From Bacillus wiedmannii (lineage in GTDB: Bacteria; Bacillota; Bacilli; Bacillales; Bacillaceae_G), in NCBI RefSeq assembly GCF_001583695.1, contig NZ_LOBC01000024.1, positions 1-64,000 on the forward strand: 64,000 nt of DNA, given 5' to 3'. Positions within the stretch are counted from its first letter, which is position 1. Every line of letters begins with the position of its first letter. Shown here piece by piece: positions 8,525-17,876 of the stretch. The notes under the pieces were generated by a model, which was given only the letters and a program-made list of their open reading frames with translations, was not told where the DNA came from and did not search any database. Position numbers and translations under genes: made by a program.

Positions 8525-11189
8525 AGTTTCTCTTTACTAATTTAATGATTTCATTCACAACAAGTGGAATGATACTTAATAAGAGAACAAATCCCCAATC
8601 TCGCATCGTTAATGCATGTACACCGAATATATTTGCAAGAGGTGGGATGGAGATAATACACACTTGCATAAGAACACCGATAAGAAGGGAGAAGACTAAA
8701 TATTTATTTGTAAAAATCCCAATTGAAAAAATGGATTTCGTTCTTGAACGCAAGTTAAATGAATGAACGAGCTGAGAAAAACTAAGAACGACAAATGCCA
8801 TCGTTTGAGCGTGTAATAGAGCATCTTCATCAATTTTCTCTGGGAAGAGAGGAAATAAATTTGTATCTCCGGTATAGAATTTTGCCCCGGCGATAAAGGC
8901 TGCTAACGTTAAAAGTCCAATGACAGCCCCATTGAAAATAAGAAAAGGAACGCTACCACTAAACAAGCTTTCTTTCGCATGTCGTGGTTTTTCTTTCATC
9001 ACATCTGGATCTTCAGGATCAACCCCAAGTGATAATGCAGGTAGTGTATCTGTAATCAAATTGACCCACAAAATGTGAATAGGGCGTAGTGGTGTTGCCC
9101 AGCCGAGTAAAATCGCTAAAAATAAAGCGATAATTTCTCCAAAGTTACAAGAGAGTAAGAAGAGAATTGATTTTTTTATGTTACGATAAATATTTCTACC
9201 TTCCTCAACAGCTTTCACGATAGATGAGAAATTATCATCTGTTAACACGACATCTGCTGCCCCTTTTGCAACGTCTGTTCCTGTAATGCCCATCGCTACG
9301 CCAACATCAGCTTGCTTTAAAGATGGAGCATCATTGACACCATCACCAGTCATAGAAACGATATTTCCTTTTGCACGTAATGCTTTTACAATCTTCACTT
9401 TATGTTCTGGAGAGACTCTAGCAAAAACATTTAAATGATTAATTTTATTTGCTAATTCTGTATCTGAAATGTTATCTAATTCAGTTCCAATCATAATTTC
9501 AGACTTTTCTTCAGCAATGCCAAGTTCTTTGGCAATTGCAAAGGCGGTATCTTTATGGTCACCAGTAATCATAACGGTGCGAATACCAGCTTTTTTACAT
9601 TCTGTAATGGAATCTTTTACTTCAGTTCGCGGTGGATCAATCATACCGACAAGACCAATAAAGATGAGGTTTTCTTCAAGACGATCTATATCCACATCGT
9701 TTGAATTGTATTGTTTAAATGCGAATGAAAGTACTCTTAAAGCCTCTTGAGACATTGCCCCGGCAGCTTCTAATATTTGATTTTTATCAGCATCTGTTAG
9801 AACCTCGATTTTACCGTTTTTAAATATGTGGGTACATCGAGGTAAGAGTTTATCGATAGCACCTTTCGTCATGCTATAGTAGTTTTCATCGTATGTATGA
9901 ACGGTTGACATCATTTTACGATCTGAATCGAAAGGCATCTCGTTAACGCGCTCATGTATCTTTTCTAAATGATCCTTTTGCATGTTAAAAGTGCTTCCGG
10001 CAACGAGAAGCGCAATTTCAGTCGGGTCTCCGGTTTGTGATTCGTTATTGTAAGACGCATCATTACATAGCACCATATTTTCTAACAATAGACGTTGCGT
10101 ATCATTATTTACATTTAAATTTTCTAAGTGATCGTATTTGTTATCACTATAAAAGTGAGTAACGGTCATTTTATTTTGTGTTAACGTACCTGTTTTATCT
10201 GAACAAATAATTGTGACAGAACCAAGAGCTTCAACAGCTGGTAGTTTCCGAATGATAACATTCTGTTTAATCATACGTTGCACACCAATTGCAAGAACGA
10301 TGGAAACGATAGCTGGCAAGCCTTCTGGAATAGCTGCAACGGCTAAACTAATAGCAGTCATAAACATTTCTAGTGTATCTCGTCCTTGTAAAAAGCCGAT
10401 GAGGAACATAACGATACAAATAGCTACAGCGACAAAGCCTAAATACTTTCCGACTTGTGCTAAGCTCTTTTGAAGTGGCGTCATATCATCGTCTGCTTCA
10501 TGTAAAAGGGTAGCAATCTTACCAATTTGTGAGTTCATTCCAGTTTCAACAGCAACACCGACGCCTCGGCCATATGTTACAAGAGTAGACATAAAGGCCA
10601 TGTTTTTTTGATCGCCTAATGGTACTTGCTCATCACTTTGCATAGAAGGGTGGTAGATTGCATCTTTATCAACAGGGACAGACTCACCAGTTAGAGCAGA
10701 TTCTTCAACTTTCAAATTGGCGGTTTCGATAAGTCGTAAATCGCATGGTATATACCGTCCGGCATCAAGCATAACGATATCACCTGGAACGACGTGCTCA
10801 GATGGAATTTCTTTTAGTTCACCATTTCGCTTGACGATAGCTTTAGGTGTCGCCATCTTTTTCAATGCCTCTAAAGCTTGTTCTGCTTTCGATTCTTGGA
10901 CGACGCCAATAACAGCGTTTAAAACTACAACGAGCGCGATAATACTTGCATCAGCCCATTCACCTACAAAGGCTGAAATAAGGGCAGCAATAATAAGGAC
11001 ATATACGAGGACGTCATTAATTTGGGCGAAAATACGCTGCCATAAAGAGCGTTTTTGTTTTGTAGCTAATTCATTAAAACCGTATTGCTTTAAACGCTCA
11101 TTTACAATTTCATCTGTTAAACCGTGTTGTTCGTTTGTTTCTAGGTCGATTAATGTTTGATCTTTCGTCTTACTGTACCAATTGCTCAT
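8523..11189 (-). CDS. calcium-type P-type cation-transporting ATPase
   Basis: The 888-residue P2-type ATPase (SERCA/PMCA-like, similar to bacterial LMCA1 and YloB) pumps cations, probably Ca2+, out of the cell. Motifs in order: TGES (about 167, actuator domain), PEGLP (about 288, TM4 ion site), DKTGT (about 331, phosphorylated Asp), TGDGVNDAPSLKQADVG (hinge), and NLITDTLPALSLG (TM6 site Asp). GGAGGTGC precedes the ATG. It is a single-gene unit ending in a shared bidirectional terminator. Substrate choice among Ca2+, Mn2+ and Na+ is not proven by sequence. Confidence 0.92.
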   Translation of the reverse strand: MSNWYSKTKDQTLIDLETNEQHGLTDEIVNERLKQYGFNELATKQKRSLWQRIFAQINDVLVYVLIIAALISAFVGEWADASIIALVVVLNAVIGVVQESKAEQALEALKKMATPKAIVKRNGELKEIPSEHVVPGDIVMLDAGRYIPCDLRLIETANLKVEESALTGESVPVDKDAIYHPSMQSDEQVPLGDQKNMAFMSTLVTYGRGVGVAVETGMNSQIGKIATLLHEADDDMTPLQKSLAQVGKYLGFVAVAICIVMFLIGFLQGRDTLEMFMTAISLAVAAIPEGLPAIVSIVLAIGVQRMIKQNVIIRKLPAVEALGSVTIICSDKTGTLTQNKMTVTHFYSDNKYDHLENLNVNNDTQRLLLENMVLCNDASYNNESQTGDPTEIALLVAGSTFNMQKDHLEKIHERVNEMPFDSDRKMMSTVHTYDENYYSMTKGAIDKLLPRCTHIFKNGKIEVLTDADKNQILEAAGAMSQEALRVLSFAFKQYNSNDVDIDRLEENLIFIGLVGMIDPPRTEVKDSITECKKAGIRTVMITGDHKDTAFAIAKELGIAEEKSEIMIGTELDNISDTELANKINHLNVFARVSPEHKVKIVKALRAKGNIVSMTGDGVNDAPSLKQADVGVAMGITGTDVAKGAADVVLTDDNFSSIVKAVEEGRNIYRNIKKSILFLLSCNFGEIIALFLAILLGWATPLRPIHILWVNLITDTLPALSLGVDPEDPDVMKEKPRHAKESLFSGSVPFLIFNGAVIGLLTLAAFIAGAKFYTGDTNLFPLFPEKIDEDALLHAQTMAFVVLSFSQLVHSFNLRSRTKSIFSIGIFTNKYLVFSLLIGVLMQVCIISIPPLANIFGVHALTMRDWGFVLLLSIIPLVVNEIIKLVKRN

Positions 11190-11355
11190 AAGTAAGCACC
11201 TCCAGTAAAAACAATTAGCAATGGTAGTGTTGCTATTATTTGTGAGTAGTATGTATGGAGAAAAAATCTAAGGTGAGGTTCTACTTCCATTGTACAATAT
11301 TTTACAGTTGGTTGAGAGAAAGAGAAGAGTTGTCATGAATTTGTTGGAAATAAAA

Positions 11356-11380
11356 AAGAGCCTCATAAGCGAGGCTTTTT
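11356..11380. terminator. terminator after yfkK
   Basis: AGCCTC, six bases, GAGGCT is flanked by A and T runs. It serves the minus-strand yfkK. Confidence 0.75.
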
Positions 11381-11603
11381 ACTTTTTAATTAATGTACCT
11401 AATTCTTCTGTAATAGCTTGCATTTCACTAATGCTGAATGTTTCACGTTTCATAACATGCTCATAAATGTCACGTAAGTCTTCGTACATTTCTTCATTAA
11501 AGCTAGCAGCTCTCATCGCTCCAGCATTAACCATACGTAATTTTTCTTTAATAGCTTCGACCATATATTCAACGTTTTCTTCTGACTTTACGGATAAATC
11601 CAC
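11379..11603 (-). CDS. yfkK: UPF0435 protein YfkK
   Basis: This 74-residue, mostly helical protein of the UPF0435 (YfkK) family starts [15 protein letters not shown] and ends [12 protein letters not shown]. The GTG start at 11603 has AAAGGGGG about 8 bases upstream; the longer frame from 11645 would place that site inside the gene and is rejected. The function is unknown. It diverges from yfkJ across a 174-base intergenic region. Confidence 0.85.
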
Positions 11604-11777
11604 CGAAGTGTCCCCCTTTAAAATAACATAAGGATATCTTAACATTTTTTATCATTTTCGTTAATGAATCTTTTCAATCCTATTAAATTAGTAGGGATTT
11701 CCTTTATATTTAATAATTGGTTGTTTATACTATAAGTATATATTAAGAAATGCACCAAGAAAGGAAGAAACAAAAAT

Positions 11778-12242
11778 ATGGTTCAAGTATTGTTTGTTTG
11801 TCTTGGGAACATTTGCCGTTCGCCGATGGCAGAAGCGATTTTTCGAGATCTTGTCGTAAAAGAGGGACTCGAAGAGAAAATTGTCACTGATTCTGCAGGA
11901 ACTGGAGATTGGCATGTTGGCCATCCGCCACATAAAGGAACACAAAAAATTTTAACAGAAAATGCAGTCACTTTTGAAGGAATTAAAGCAAGGCAAGTAG
12001 AAAAAGAAGACTTAACAAAGTTTGATTATATTATTGCCATGGACAACAAGAATATAGCAGATTTAAAAAGTTTAGGTAAAACTGGAGGCTATATTGGTAG
12101 GCTGTCCGATTTTGTTCCAGACGGTGGCTGGACAGACGTTCCCGACCCTTACTATACAGGGAATTTCCAAGAAGTATATGACCTTGTAACAGAAGGGTGT
12201 GCAAAGCTATTAGCTTTCATTCGAAATGAACAAGGAATATGA
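11778..12242 (+). CDS. yfkJ: low-molecular-weight protein tyrosine phosphatase YfkJ
   Basis: The 154-residue cytosolic LMW-PTP has the catalytic P-loop CLGNICRS at residues 8-15 (nucleophile Cys8, Arg14) and the general-acid Asp in DPYYTG near residue 122. The reaction is dephosphorylation of protein tyrosine (or arginine) phosphate. In B. subtilis the homologue YfkJ is linked to ethanol stress resistance. AAAGGAAG precedes the ATG. It is the first gene of a three-gene unit with 12296 and 12818. Confidence 0.92.
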   Translation: MVQVLFVCLGNICRSPMAEAIFRDLVVKEGLEEKIVTDSAGTGDWHVGHPPHKGTQKILTENAVTFEGIKARQVEKEDLTKFDYIIAMDNKNIADLKSLGKTGGYIGRLSDFVPDGGWTDVPDPYYTGNFQEVYDLVTEGCAKLLAFIRNEQGI

Positions 12243-12295
12243 GGAAGCTTAGAAAGAAATACTTTCTAACATAAGAAATGAAAGGGTGAAGGAAT

Positions 12296-12811
12296 ATGAC
12301 AAAGAAAAATAATATTGCTCGAAACATTGCGATTGGTGTAGCTGCAGGTGTAGCTGTATCTATGTTGAAGAAAGAAAACCGTGAAAAAGTAAAAAATACT
12401 GCGGAAAAAGCAAAAACAAAGATGATTGAAATCGGTGAAAATGCGAAAATCAAAGAAAAAGTGCAAACTGTTACAGATAAAGGACGTGAACTCGCTGACT
12501 TCAATGTAGTAAAAGCGAAAGTAGCAGAAATTAAAAAGTTGACGCCGTCTGTTGTAGAGACATTAAAAGAAACGAAAGAAATTTTTAGTAAGAAAAAAGT
12601 TGAGTCAGCAGAGAAGCCAGAAACGATTGAAATTCAAGCTGTGTCTTCAAAAGTAGATGAGCTGAAAGCAGAAGAAGAGCCAGTAGTTGCTGAAGATGGC
12701 GGTATGAAAGAAGCGCGGGAACTATTTATGAAAGACTCTAATGTAGAGGAAAAAAAAACTGAAGCGTACATTGAATTGAAGCAAGATAAAGAAGAGAAGA
12801 AAAGCGTTTAA
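12296..12811 (+). CDS. YtxH-like lysine/glutamate-rich protein
   Basis: The 171-residue protein has a short N-terminal hydrophobic stretch (NIARNIAIGVAAGVAVSML), typical of YtxH-type proteins, followed by a long Lys/Glu-rich helical region and an acidic tail. It occupies the place of yfkI between the phosphatase and the YihY-like membrane protein in B. subtilis, but sequence similarity to YfkI cannot be judged here. AAAGGGTGAAGG precedes the ATG. Probably membrane-anchored; function unknown, perhaps general stress. Confidence 0.7.
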   Translation: MTKKNNIARNIAIGVAAGVAVSMLKKENREKVKNTAEKAKTKMIEIGENAKIKEKVQTVTDKGRELADFNVVKAKVAEIKKLTPSVVETLKETKEIFSKKKVESAEKPETIEIQAVSSKVDELKAEEEPVVAEDGGMKEARELFMKDSNVEEKKTEAYIELKQDKEEKKSV

Positions 12812-12817
12812 ACATAT

Positions 12818-13687
12818 ATGAGAAAAATTTTAGAAAAGGTGAGAAGAAATCGTACTTATTCGTTTGGTAAAGATTTGTATGACCGGACGATGCGCGATGA
12901 TGTAGCGGGCTTGGCAGCACAGCTCGCTTATTTCTTCTTGCTTGCGATTTTTCCTGGGCTTGTTTTCTTAATTACGCTTCTTGGATTCATTGACCTTCAA
13001 ACAGAAAGTGTGCTCAATTTATTAGAACCGTACGTACCAGAAGATGCAATGTCTTTAATTGAAGTAAACGTTGATAAAGTTGTAAATGAGCAAAATGGTG
13101 GTTTATTATCATTTGGTTTATTATCAATGCTATGGTTTGCTTCAAACGGGGTAAATGCGGTTATGAATGCTTTTAACCGTGCGTATGATGTAACAGAAAC
13201 ACGTTCTTTTATTAAAACGAGAGCTTTATCAATTGTGTTTACATTAGCGATTATTTTTATGATTGTGTTTGCGCTAATTGTTCCAGTGTTTGGACAAGTC
13301 ATTGGGGCAGCGGTATTTAAAGCAATTGGTTTATCAGATAGTTTTTCTTACGTGTGGAGTATTACGCGTTTAGTAGCGAGTTTCTTCGTCCTATTTGCAT
13401 TGTTTAGTTTTTTATATACATTTGCACCAGATCGAAAGTTAAAAAGAAGAGAAGTCATTTCAGGAGCAATATTTGCTACTGTAGGATGGATTGTGGTATC
13501 GTACTCATTTGCTTATTATGTAGATAAGTTTGCGAATTACGCCAATACATATGGTGGTCTCGGTGGTATTATTATTCTAATGCTATGGTTTTACTTAACT
13601 GGATGGGTAATTTTACTTGGCGGTGAAATTAATGGTTTACTCCATCATTATAGAACGGGTGACAATAATTCCCGTAATGAAAAGTGA
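12818..13687 (+). CDS. yfkH: YihY/BrkB family membrane protein YfkH
   Basis: The 289-residue protein of the YihY (UPF0761) family was once called ribonuclease BN, an assignment later withdrawn for the family. It has about six membrane segments. Family signatures are DDVAGLAAQLAYFFLLAIFPGL near residue 27, WFASNGVNAVMNAFNRAYDV near 105, and YGGLGGIIILMLWFYLTGWVILLGGEIN near 240. It starts 6 bases after the preceding gene with no strong site of its own, suggesting translational coupling. Transport function is presumed, not shown. Confidence 0.87.
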   Translation: MRKILEKVRRNRTYSFGKDLYDRTMRDDVAGLAAQLAYFFLLAIFPGLVFLITLLGFIDLQTESVLNLLEPYVPEDAMSLIEVNVDKVVNEQNGGLLSFGLLSMLWFASNGVNAVMNAFNRAYDVTETRSFIKTRALSIVFTLAIIFMIVFALIVPVFGQVIGAAVFKAIGLSDSFSYVWSITRLVASFFVLFALFSFLYTFAPDRKLKRREVISGAIFATVGWIVVSYSFAYYVDKFANYANTYGGLGGIIILMLWFYLTGWVILLGGEINGLLHHYRTGDNNSRNEK

Positions 13688-13727
13688 GCTCTTGTTCCAT
13701 AATAAAAGGGAACAGGGGGGATATTTC

Positions 13728-13841
13728 ATGAGTAATAATAAAAAGAATCACAACAATAAAAACAACAATAAACAAAAGAGTAGTTCGCATCCAAAGCATA
13801 AAACGAGTAGTAGTGCGAACGGGCATAATAGCTACCACTAG
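13728..13841 (+). CDS. 37-residue Asn/Lys/Ser/His-rich hypothetical protein
   Basis: A short frame starts at ATG 13728 after GGGGGG (13715-13720) and runs to TAG at 13841, just before a strong terminator. The peptide has almost no hydrophobic residues and is made of Asn, Lys, Ser and His. It resembles small spore-associated or disordered proteins in composition only. I do not recognise a family. The good ribosome binding site and terminator placement argue it is expressed. Confidence 0.6.
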   Translation: MSNNKKNHNNKNNNKQKSSSHPKHKTSSSANGHNSYH

Positions 13842-13847
13842 AAAAAA

Positions 13848-13875
13848 ACGGGTCCTCTATGAGGGACCCGTTTTT
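13848..13875. terminator. bidirectional terminator
   Basis: ACGGGTCC pairs with GGACCCGT, with A and T runs on the two sides. It separates the small plus-strand gene from the convergent metal ATPase gene. Confidence 0.85.
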
Positions 13876-15799
13876 ATTTGTTTCCTTTTAATAATCGTAA
13901 GCCATTCAAAATGACAAGAATCGTACTTCCTTCATGTCCAATAACACCGAATGGAAGAGCTAAAGATTGCATGAAATTTGAACAAATCAGCATTGCAATT
14001 ACAGCTAGTGAAAAGATTACATTTTGCTTTACAATACGGTTCATTCGTTTTGATAAACGGATTGCTTGGGAAAGTCGAGATAATTCGTTCTTCATAAGTA
14101 CAACGTCTGCAGTTTCTAAAGCAACGTCTGTTCCTTCACCCATTGCCACACCAATGCTAGCAGTAGCGAGTGCAGGAGCATCATTTATACCATCGCCGAC
14201 CATTGCTACCGTCCCGTATTTTTCTTTTAGCTTTTTAATTGTTTCAACTTTTGTTTCTGGTAAGCATGATGCGTAATATTCCTTTATATTACTTTCGGAG
14301 GCAATTGCTTTTGCTGTTTCTTCATTATCTCCAGTAATCATAATTGCTTCGACACCGATGCTTTGTAATTCGCGAATAGCAGCTATTGTTTCTTGGCGAA
14401 GCGTATCTTTTAAAGCGATAAGTCCAAGAATGCCTCTCTCATCACTAATATAAACGACAGTTTTACCTTCTTTTTCAAGTGAGACAGAAATACCATTATG
14501 AAATGTCTTTGTTTCTTCACCAATAAAATCAGCTTTACCTATTTTATAAGCTTTGTTTTCGAATATTCCTTTTAGCCCAAAACCAGTTACATCTTCAACA
14601 TTTTCTGGTTTTTTTAATGTAATGTCATACGCATGTTGTGCATATTTAACGATAGATTCAGCTAAAGGATGTGTAGAGTGACTTTCAATTGCTGCTGTAA
14701 TAGAAAGTACTTCTTTTTCTGTTATATTTTCTCGAACATATACATCTGTTACGGTAGGTTTACCTTGTGTTAATGTTCCGGTTTTATCAAAGGCGATCGC
14801 TTTTACTGAAGCTAGGCGTTCTAAATGTATGCCACCTTTAAAGAGAATTCCATTTCTTGCTCCGTTAGAAATTGCAGATAACGTTGCTGGTGTAATAGCA
14901 GCAACGAGTGCACAAGGAGATGCGACTACAAGTAAGATCATAGCGCGATAAAATGTTTCATTCCAGCTCCAGTCAAGTAAGAAATGAGGGACGAACATCA
15001 TAAGCGCAACAACGAGTAGTACCCCTTTTACATATGTTCCTTCAAATTTTTCGATGAATAGTTGTGATGGTGATTTTTCACTTTGTGCACTTTGGACGAG
15101 ACGGATAATCTTTTGGAATAATGTTTGATCGCTCGGCTTCGTAATTTTAACTTCGATAGCACCGCGTAAATTTACAGTACCGGCAAATACTTCATCGCCA
15201 TGTTTTTTTTCATTTGGAATAGGTTCTCCAGTAATTGCTGCTTCATCGATATTTGTTTCACCGTTATGAATCGTACCGTCAGCAGGAACGCGCTCACCTG
15301 GCTTAATTAAAATAATGTCGTTAATTTGTAATCGTCCAACAGGAACACGTTCTTCCGTTCCATTTGAAATACGTAATGCTTCTTCAGGTTGTAACTCAAG
15401 AAGCGCTGAAATTTCTTTTTGACTTTTACTTAATGTATAAGATTCCATCGCACCGCTTAGTGCGAAGATAAAGATTAAAATTGCACCTTCTGCCCAGTAG
15501 CCAATGATTGCAGCACCGATAGCAGCAAAGAGCATGAGCATTTCGACATTTAGCTCTTTCTCTTCAATGGTATCTTCAATACCTTCTTTCGCTTTTGCAT
15601 ATCCACCAACTATATAAGCAAGGATATAGCAAGTAATGCCTACATTCATTGCATCGTTCTTTGTGAATAACCAACCAGCTAAAATAAAAATACCAGATGC
15701 GATTGCAAATATAAGTTCATAATGTTTCTTTAATGTATCCCATAAAGAGGGATGAGAAATAGACTTTTGTACTTGTAATGTTTTTACTTCTGAGTTCAT
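13874..15799 (-). CDS. pfeT: P1B-4-type metal efflux ATPase, PfeT/ZosA-like
   Basis: The 641-residue heavy-metal P-type ATPase has no N-terminal metal-binding domain. The membrane metal site is SPC (about 294-296) in place of CPC, and TM8 has HEGSTILVILN; SPC plus HEG(G/S)T define the P1B-4 group, which exports Fe2+ or Co2+. DKTGT (about 338), TGEP and GDGINDAPALATASIGVAMG are also present. B. subtilis PfeT (earlier ZosA) is a PerR-regulated Fe2+ exporter of similar length. A PerR-like box lies upstream at 15929-15943. Annotation as a Zn/Cd ATPase is less likely. Confidence 0.85.
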   Translation of the reverse strand: MNSEVKTLQVQKSISHPSLWDTLKKHYELIFAIASGIFILAGWLFTKNDAMNVGITCYILAYIVGGYAKAKEGIEDTIEEKELNVEMLMLFAAIGAAIIGYWAEGAILIFIFALSGAMESYTLSKSQKEISALLELQPEEALRISNGTEERVPVGRLQINDIILIKPGERVPADGTIHNGETNIDEAAITGEPIPNEKKHGDEVFAGTVNLRGAIEVKITKPSDQTLFQKIIRLVQSAQSEKSPSQLFIEKFEGTYVKGVLLVVALMMFVPHFLLDWSWNETFYRAMILLVVASPCALVAAITPATLSAISNGARNGILFKGGIHLERLASVKAIAFDKTGTLTQGKPTVTDVYVRENITEKEVLSITAAIESHSTHPLAESIVKYAQHAYDITLKKPENVEDVTGFGLKGIFENKAYKIGKADFIGEETKTFHNGISVSLEKEGKTVVYISDERGILGLIALKDTLRQETIAAIRELQSIGVEAIMITGDNEETAKAIASESNIKEYYASCLPETKVETIKKLKEKYGTVAMVGDGINDAPALATASIGVAMGEGTDVALETADVVLMKNELSRLSQAIRLSKRMNRIVKQNVIFSLAVIAMLICSNFMQSLALPFGVIGHEGSTILVILNGLRLLKGNK

Positions 15800-15869
15800 T
15801 ACTACTCGCTCCTTCCAAATTCTTATTGAGAAAAAGAATCAAAATCGAAAGCCCTATAAAACGACGAAA

Positions 15870-15894
15870 GCTGCCATCCATAATGGATAGCAGC
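15870..15894 (-). other. hairpin in the metal-ATPase leader
   Basis: GCTGCxATCCAT pairs with ATGGATxGCAGC around one base (11 pairs, one mismatch). It lies between the putative PerR box and the start codon, so in the 5' leader of pfeT. There is no clear U tract. A stability or attenuation role is possible. Confidence 0.5.
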
Positions 15895-15928
15895 ATTTCT
15901 GTTGAATCTGATTTTAATAGTTATTATG

Positions 15929-15943
15929 TTGTAATTATTCTAT
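15929..15943 (-). promoter_or_regulatory. putative PerR box upstream of pfeT
   Basis: Read on the minus strand the site is ATAGAATAATTACAA, matching 11 of the 14 fixed positions of the Per-box consensus TTATAATNATTATAA. PerR control of this ATPase is known for the B. subtilis homologue. Confidence 0.5.
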
Positions 15944-16068
15944 AGTATAGCATATGTTTTCGTTAGATGATATGTTTTGTTTGCGTATAAACTGAAAACT
16001 TGTGTTTTCACACTTCCTTTGGTATATATGAATATTGTTCATAAAAAGATCGGAAAGGAAGACAACAA

Positions 16069-17019
16069 GTGAAGACAGAGAAATTTTTTACCCATCCGAT
16101 TGGCGTACTAATTGCTGCAATAGTAGCGACTTTTTTATGGGGGAGCGCATTCCCGTTTATTAAATTAAGTTATGCTGAACTTGGAATTCAGCCACAAGAA
16201 GTTGGGGAGCAAATATTATTTGCTGGTTATCGTTTCTTTTTATCTGGAGTTATGCTCTTATTCTTCTTTAAAGTGTTAGGAAAAGATATGAGCTTCAAAA
16301 AAGGAACGGGGAAACAGTTAGTACAAATTGGTTTATTTCAAACATTTCTTCAATATATATGTTTTTATATTGGAATGAGTTATAGTTCTGGCATTGAAGG
16401 AGCTATCATTTCAGGAACATCATCTTTCTTTCAAATTTTACTTGCGCACTTTTTATATAAAGATGATGCGCTCAATATGAGAAAAATAATAGGGGTCTCT
16501 ATCGGCTTTTGTGGTGTCATTTTAGTAAATGTACCGAGTGATGGTAGTTTGTCATTCCATTTCGGAATCGGCAGCTTATTACTTCTTAGTGCAGCAATGT
16601 TGTATTCATATGGAAACATATTGGCGAAAGAAGGTAGTAAAACATTAGATATTGGCTATATGACGGCATACCAAATGATTTTTGGTTCTATCGGGCTATT
16701 ATGTATAGGAGCTCTGCAAGTTGGAGTTATGCCATTTACATTTAGTGTACATGCAATACTTATGCTTATCTATTTATCTTTCTTATCAGCAGCAGGATTT
16801 TGCATTTGGAATACAATTATGAAGTACAACAAGGTTGGAAAAGTATCAATGTACATGTTCTTTATACCCGTATTTGGTGTGTTGTTATCGAGCATGATTT
16901 TAGGAGAAGCAATTCATTCATTTGTATTATTCGGTTTGGCATGTGTAGCCGCGGGAATTATCGTGGTGAATCGGACGACAGCTAAGCAGAAAAGGGCGAA
17001 CGAAAAACAAGTAGCATAG
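16069..17019 (+). CDS. EamA-family (DMT) transporter
   Basis: The 316-residue protein has ten predicted membrane segments in two EamA repeats (about residues 13-155 and 170-305). The first begins with LIAAIVATFLWGSAFPFIKLS, the typical EamA entry, and the second ends LFGLACVAAGIIVVNR. Such carriers export amino acids or other metabolites; the substrate is unknown. The start is GTG at 16069 with GGAAAGGAAG upstream. A single-gene unit ended by the palindromic terminator at 17043. Confidence 0.85.
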   Translation: MKTEKFFTHPIGVLIAAIVATFLWGSAFPFIKLSYAELGIQPQEVGEQILFAGYRFFLSGVMLLFFFKVLGKDMSFKKGTGKQLVQIGLFQTFLQYICFYIGMSYSSGIEGAIISGTSSFFQILLAHFLYKDDALNMRKIIGVSIGFCGVILVNVPSDGSLSFHFGIGSLLLLSAAMLYSYGNILAKEGSKTLDIGYMTAYQMIFGSIGLLCIGALQVGVMPFTFSVHAILMLIYLSFLSAAGFCIWNTIMKYNKVGKVSMYMFFIPVFGVLLSSMILGEAIHSFVLFGLACVAAGIIVVNRTTAKQKRANEKQVA

Positions 17020-17042
17020 ATAATAGGAAAACGATTACAATG

Positions 17043-17069
17043 GAAGAACAGTACTGTTCTTCTTTTTTT
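17043..17069 (+). terminator. intrinsic terminator
   Basis: The palindrome GAAGAACAGTACTGTTCTTC is followed by seven T. Confidence 0.85.
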
Positions 17070-17141
17070 ATATAGAAAAAGGATAATAGACTAGGTGTAA
17101 CGAAAAAAGATACAAAAAGCATTTATTGAGGAGAACATGTT

Positions 17142-17822
17142 ATGAATCTACTTTACATGGTGTTAATTGGACAAATCATTCTTTTTTTTATTGGTGCAAT
17201 GTACGCAATAGGACAGACAAAAAAAACAAGAAATAAGATGCCGTTACCTTTAGCGGTGCGTCTTATTCTTAGTTTTTCTTTAACAGGGAGTGCAATTTGG
17301 ATATGGTTACAAGATCCATCAGTAGCGTATAGTACGTGGGTTGCACTAGGTATGACGTTATCAACTGTAGGAGATTTATTTATGGCAGGTTTGATTCCAA
17401 TTGGTCATCGATTAATTGGAGGAATGATTACTTTCGCGCTTGCTCATTGTTTTTATGTAAAAGCATTTTTGCAAACAGGCATCTCATGGAATGGTTTTTG
17501 GATTGGTTTACTCGTATACGGACTCTTTCTAATTATAGGATGGTTCTTTTTTATACGAAATGATAAACAAGATAAATTGTTTACGATAGGAGCTCTAATT
17601 TACGGATTGTGGGTTGGAGGAATGGCTTGCTTTGCATTCGCCCTATACTATGAGAATACAGGAATATGGTGGATACCGGCTTTTGGTGGTTTACTATTTG
17701 TGATTTCTGATTTTATTATAGGCGTGACAGATATTGGAGGGCGCAAATTAAAGTATGAACCACTTTGGATTTGGTTTACATATGTAGCGGCTCAAATGTG
17801 TATTGTATATGTGGGAATATAA
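17142..17822 (+). CDS. YhhN-family (lysoplasmalogenase-like) membrane protein
   Basis: The 226-residue, very hydrophobic protein has seven or eight membrane segments. The pattern TVGDLFMAGLIPIGHRLIGGMITFALAHCFYVKAF in the middle and FVISDFIIGV near the C terminus fit the YhhN family, whose animal member TMEM86B hydrolyses lysoplasmalogen. Conserved Asp residues (GD and SD) would be the catalytic or metal-binding candidates. AGGAG precedes the ATG. Activity in Bacillus is unproven. Confidence 0.75.
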   Translation: MNLLYMVLIGQIILFFIGAMYAIGQTKKTRNKMPLPLAVRLILSFSLTGSAIWIWLQDPSVAYSTWVALGMTLSTVGDLFMAGLIPIGHRLIGGMITFALAHCFYVKAFLQTGISWNGFWIGLLVYGLFLIIGWFFFIRNDKQDKLFTIGALIYGLWVGGMACFAFALYYENTGIWWIPAFGGLLFVISDFIIGVTDIGGRKLKYEPLWIWFTYVAAQMCIVYVGI

Positions 17823-17872
17823 AAAGATACTCTCAAAATAGTCTATCCACTATTTTTGAGAGTATCTTTTTT
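17821..17872. terminator. long bidirectional terminator
   Basis: A stem of about 22 pairs with one bulged A (AAAAAGATACTCTC... with ...GAGAGTATCTTTTT) separates two convergent genes. Confidence 0.85.
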
Positions 17873-17876
17873 GTTA

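Noticed and set aside
8545-11160. Several plus-strand frames inside the Ca-ATPase gene
   Set aside because: They lie antisense to a complete, motif-rich P-type ATPase and have shadow-frame composition without ribosome binding sites.
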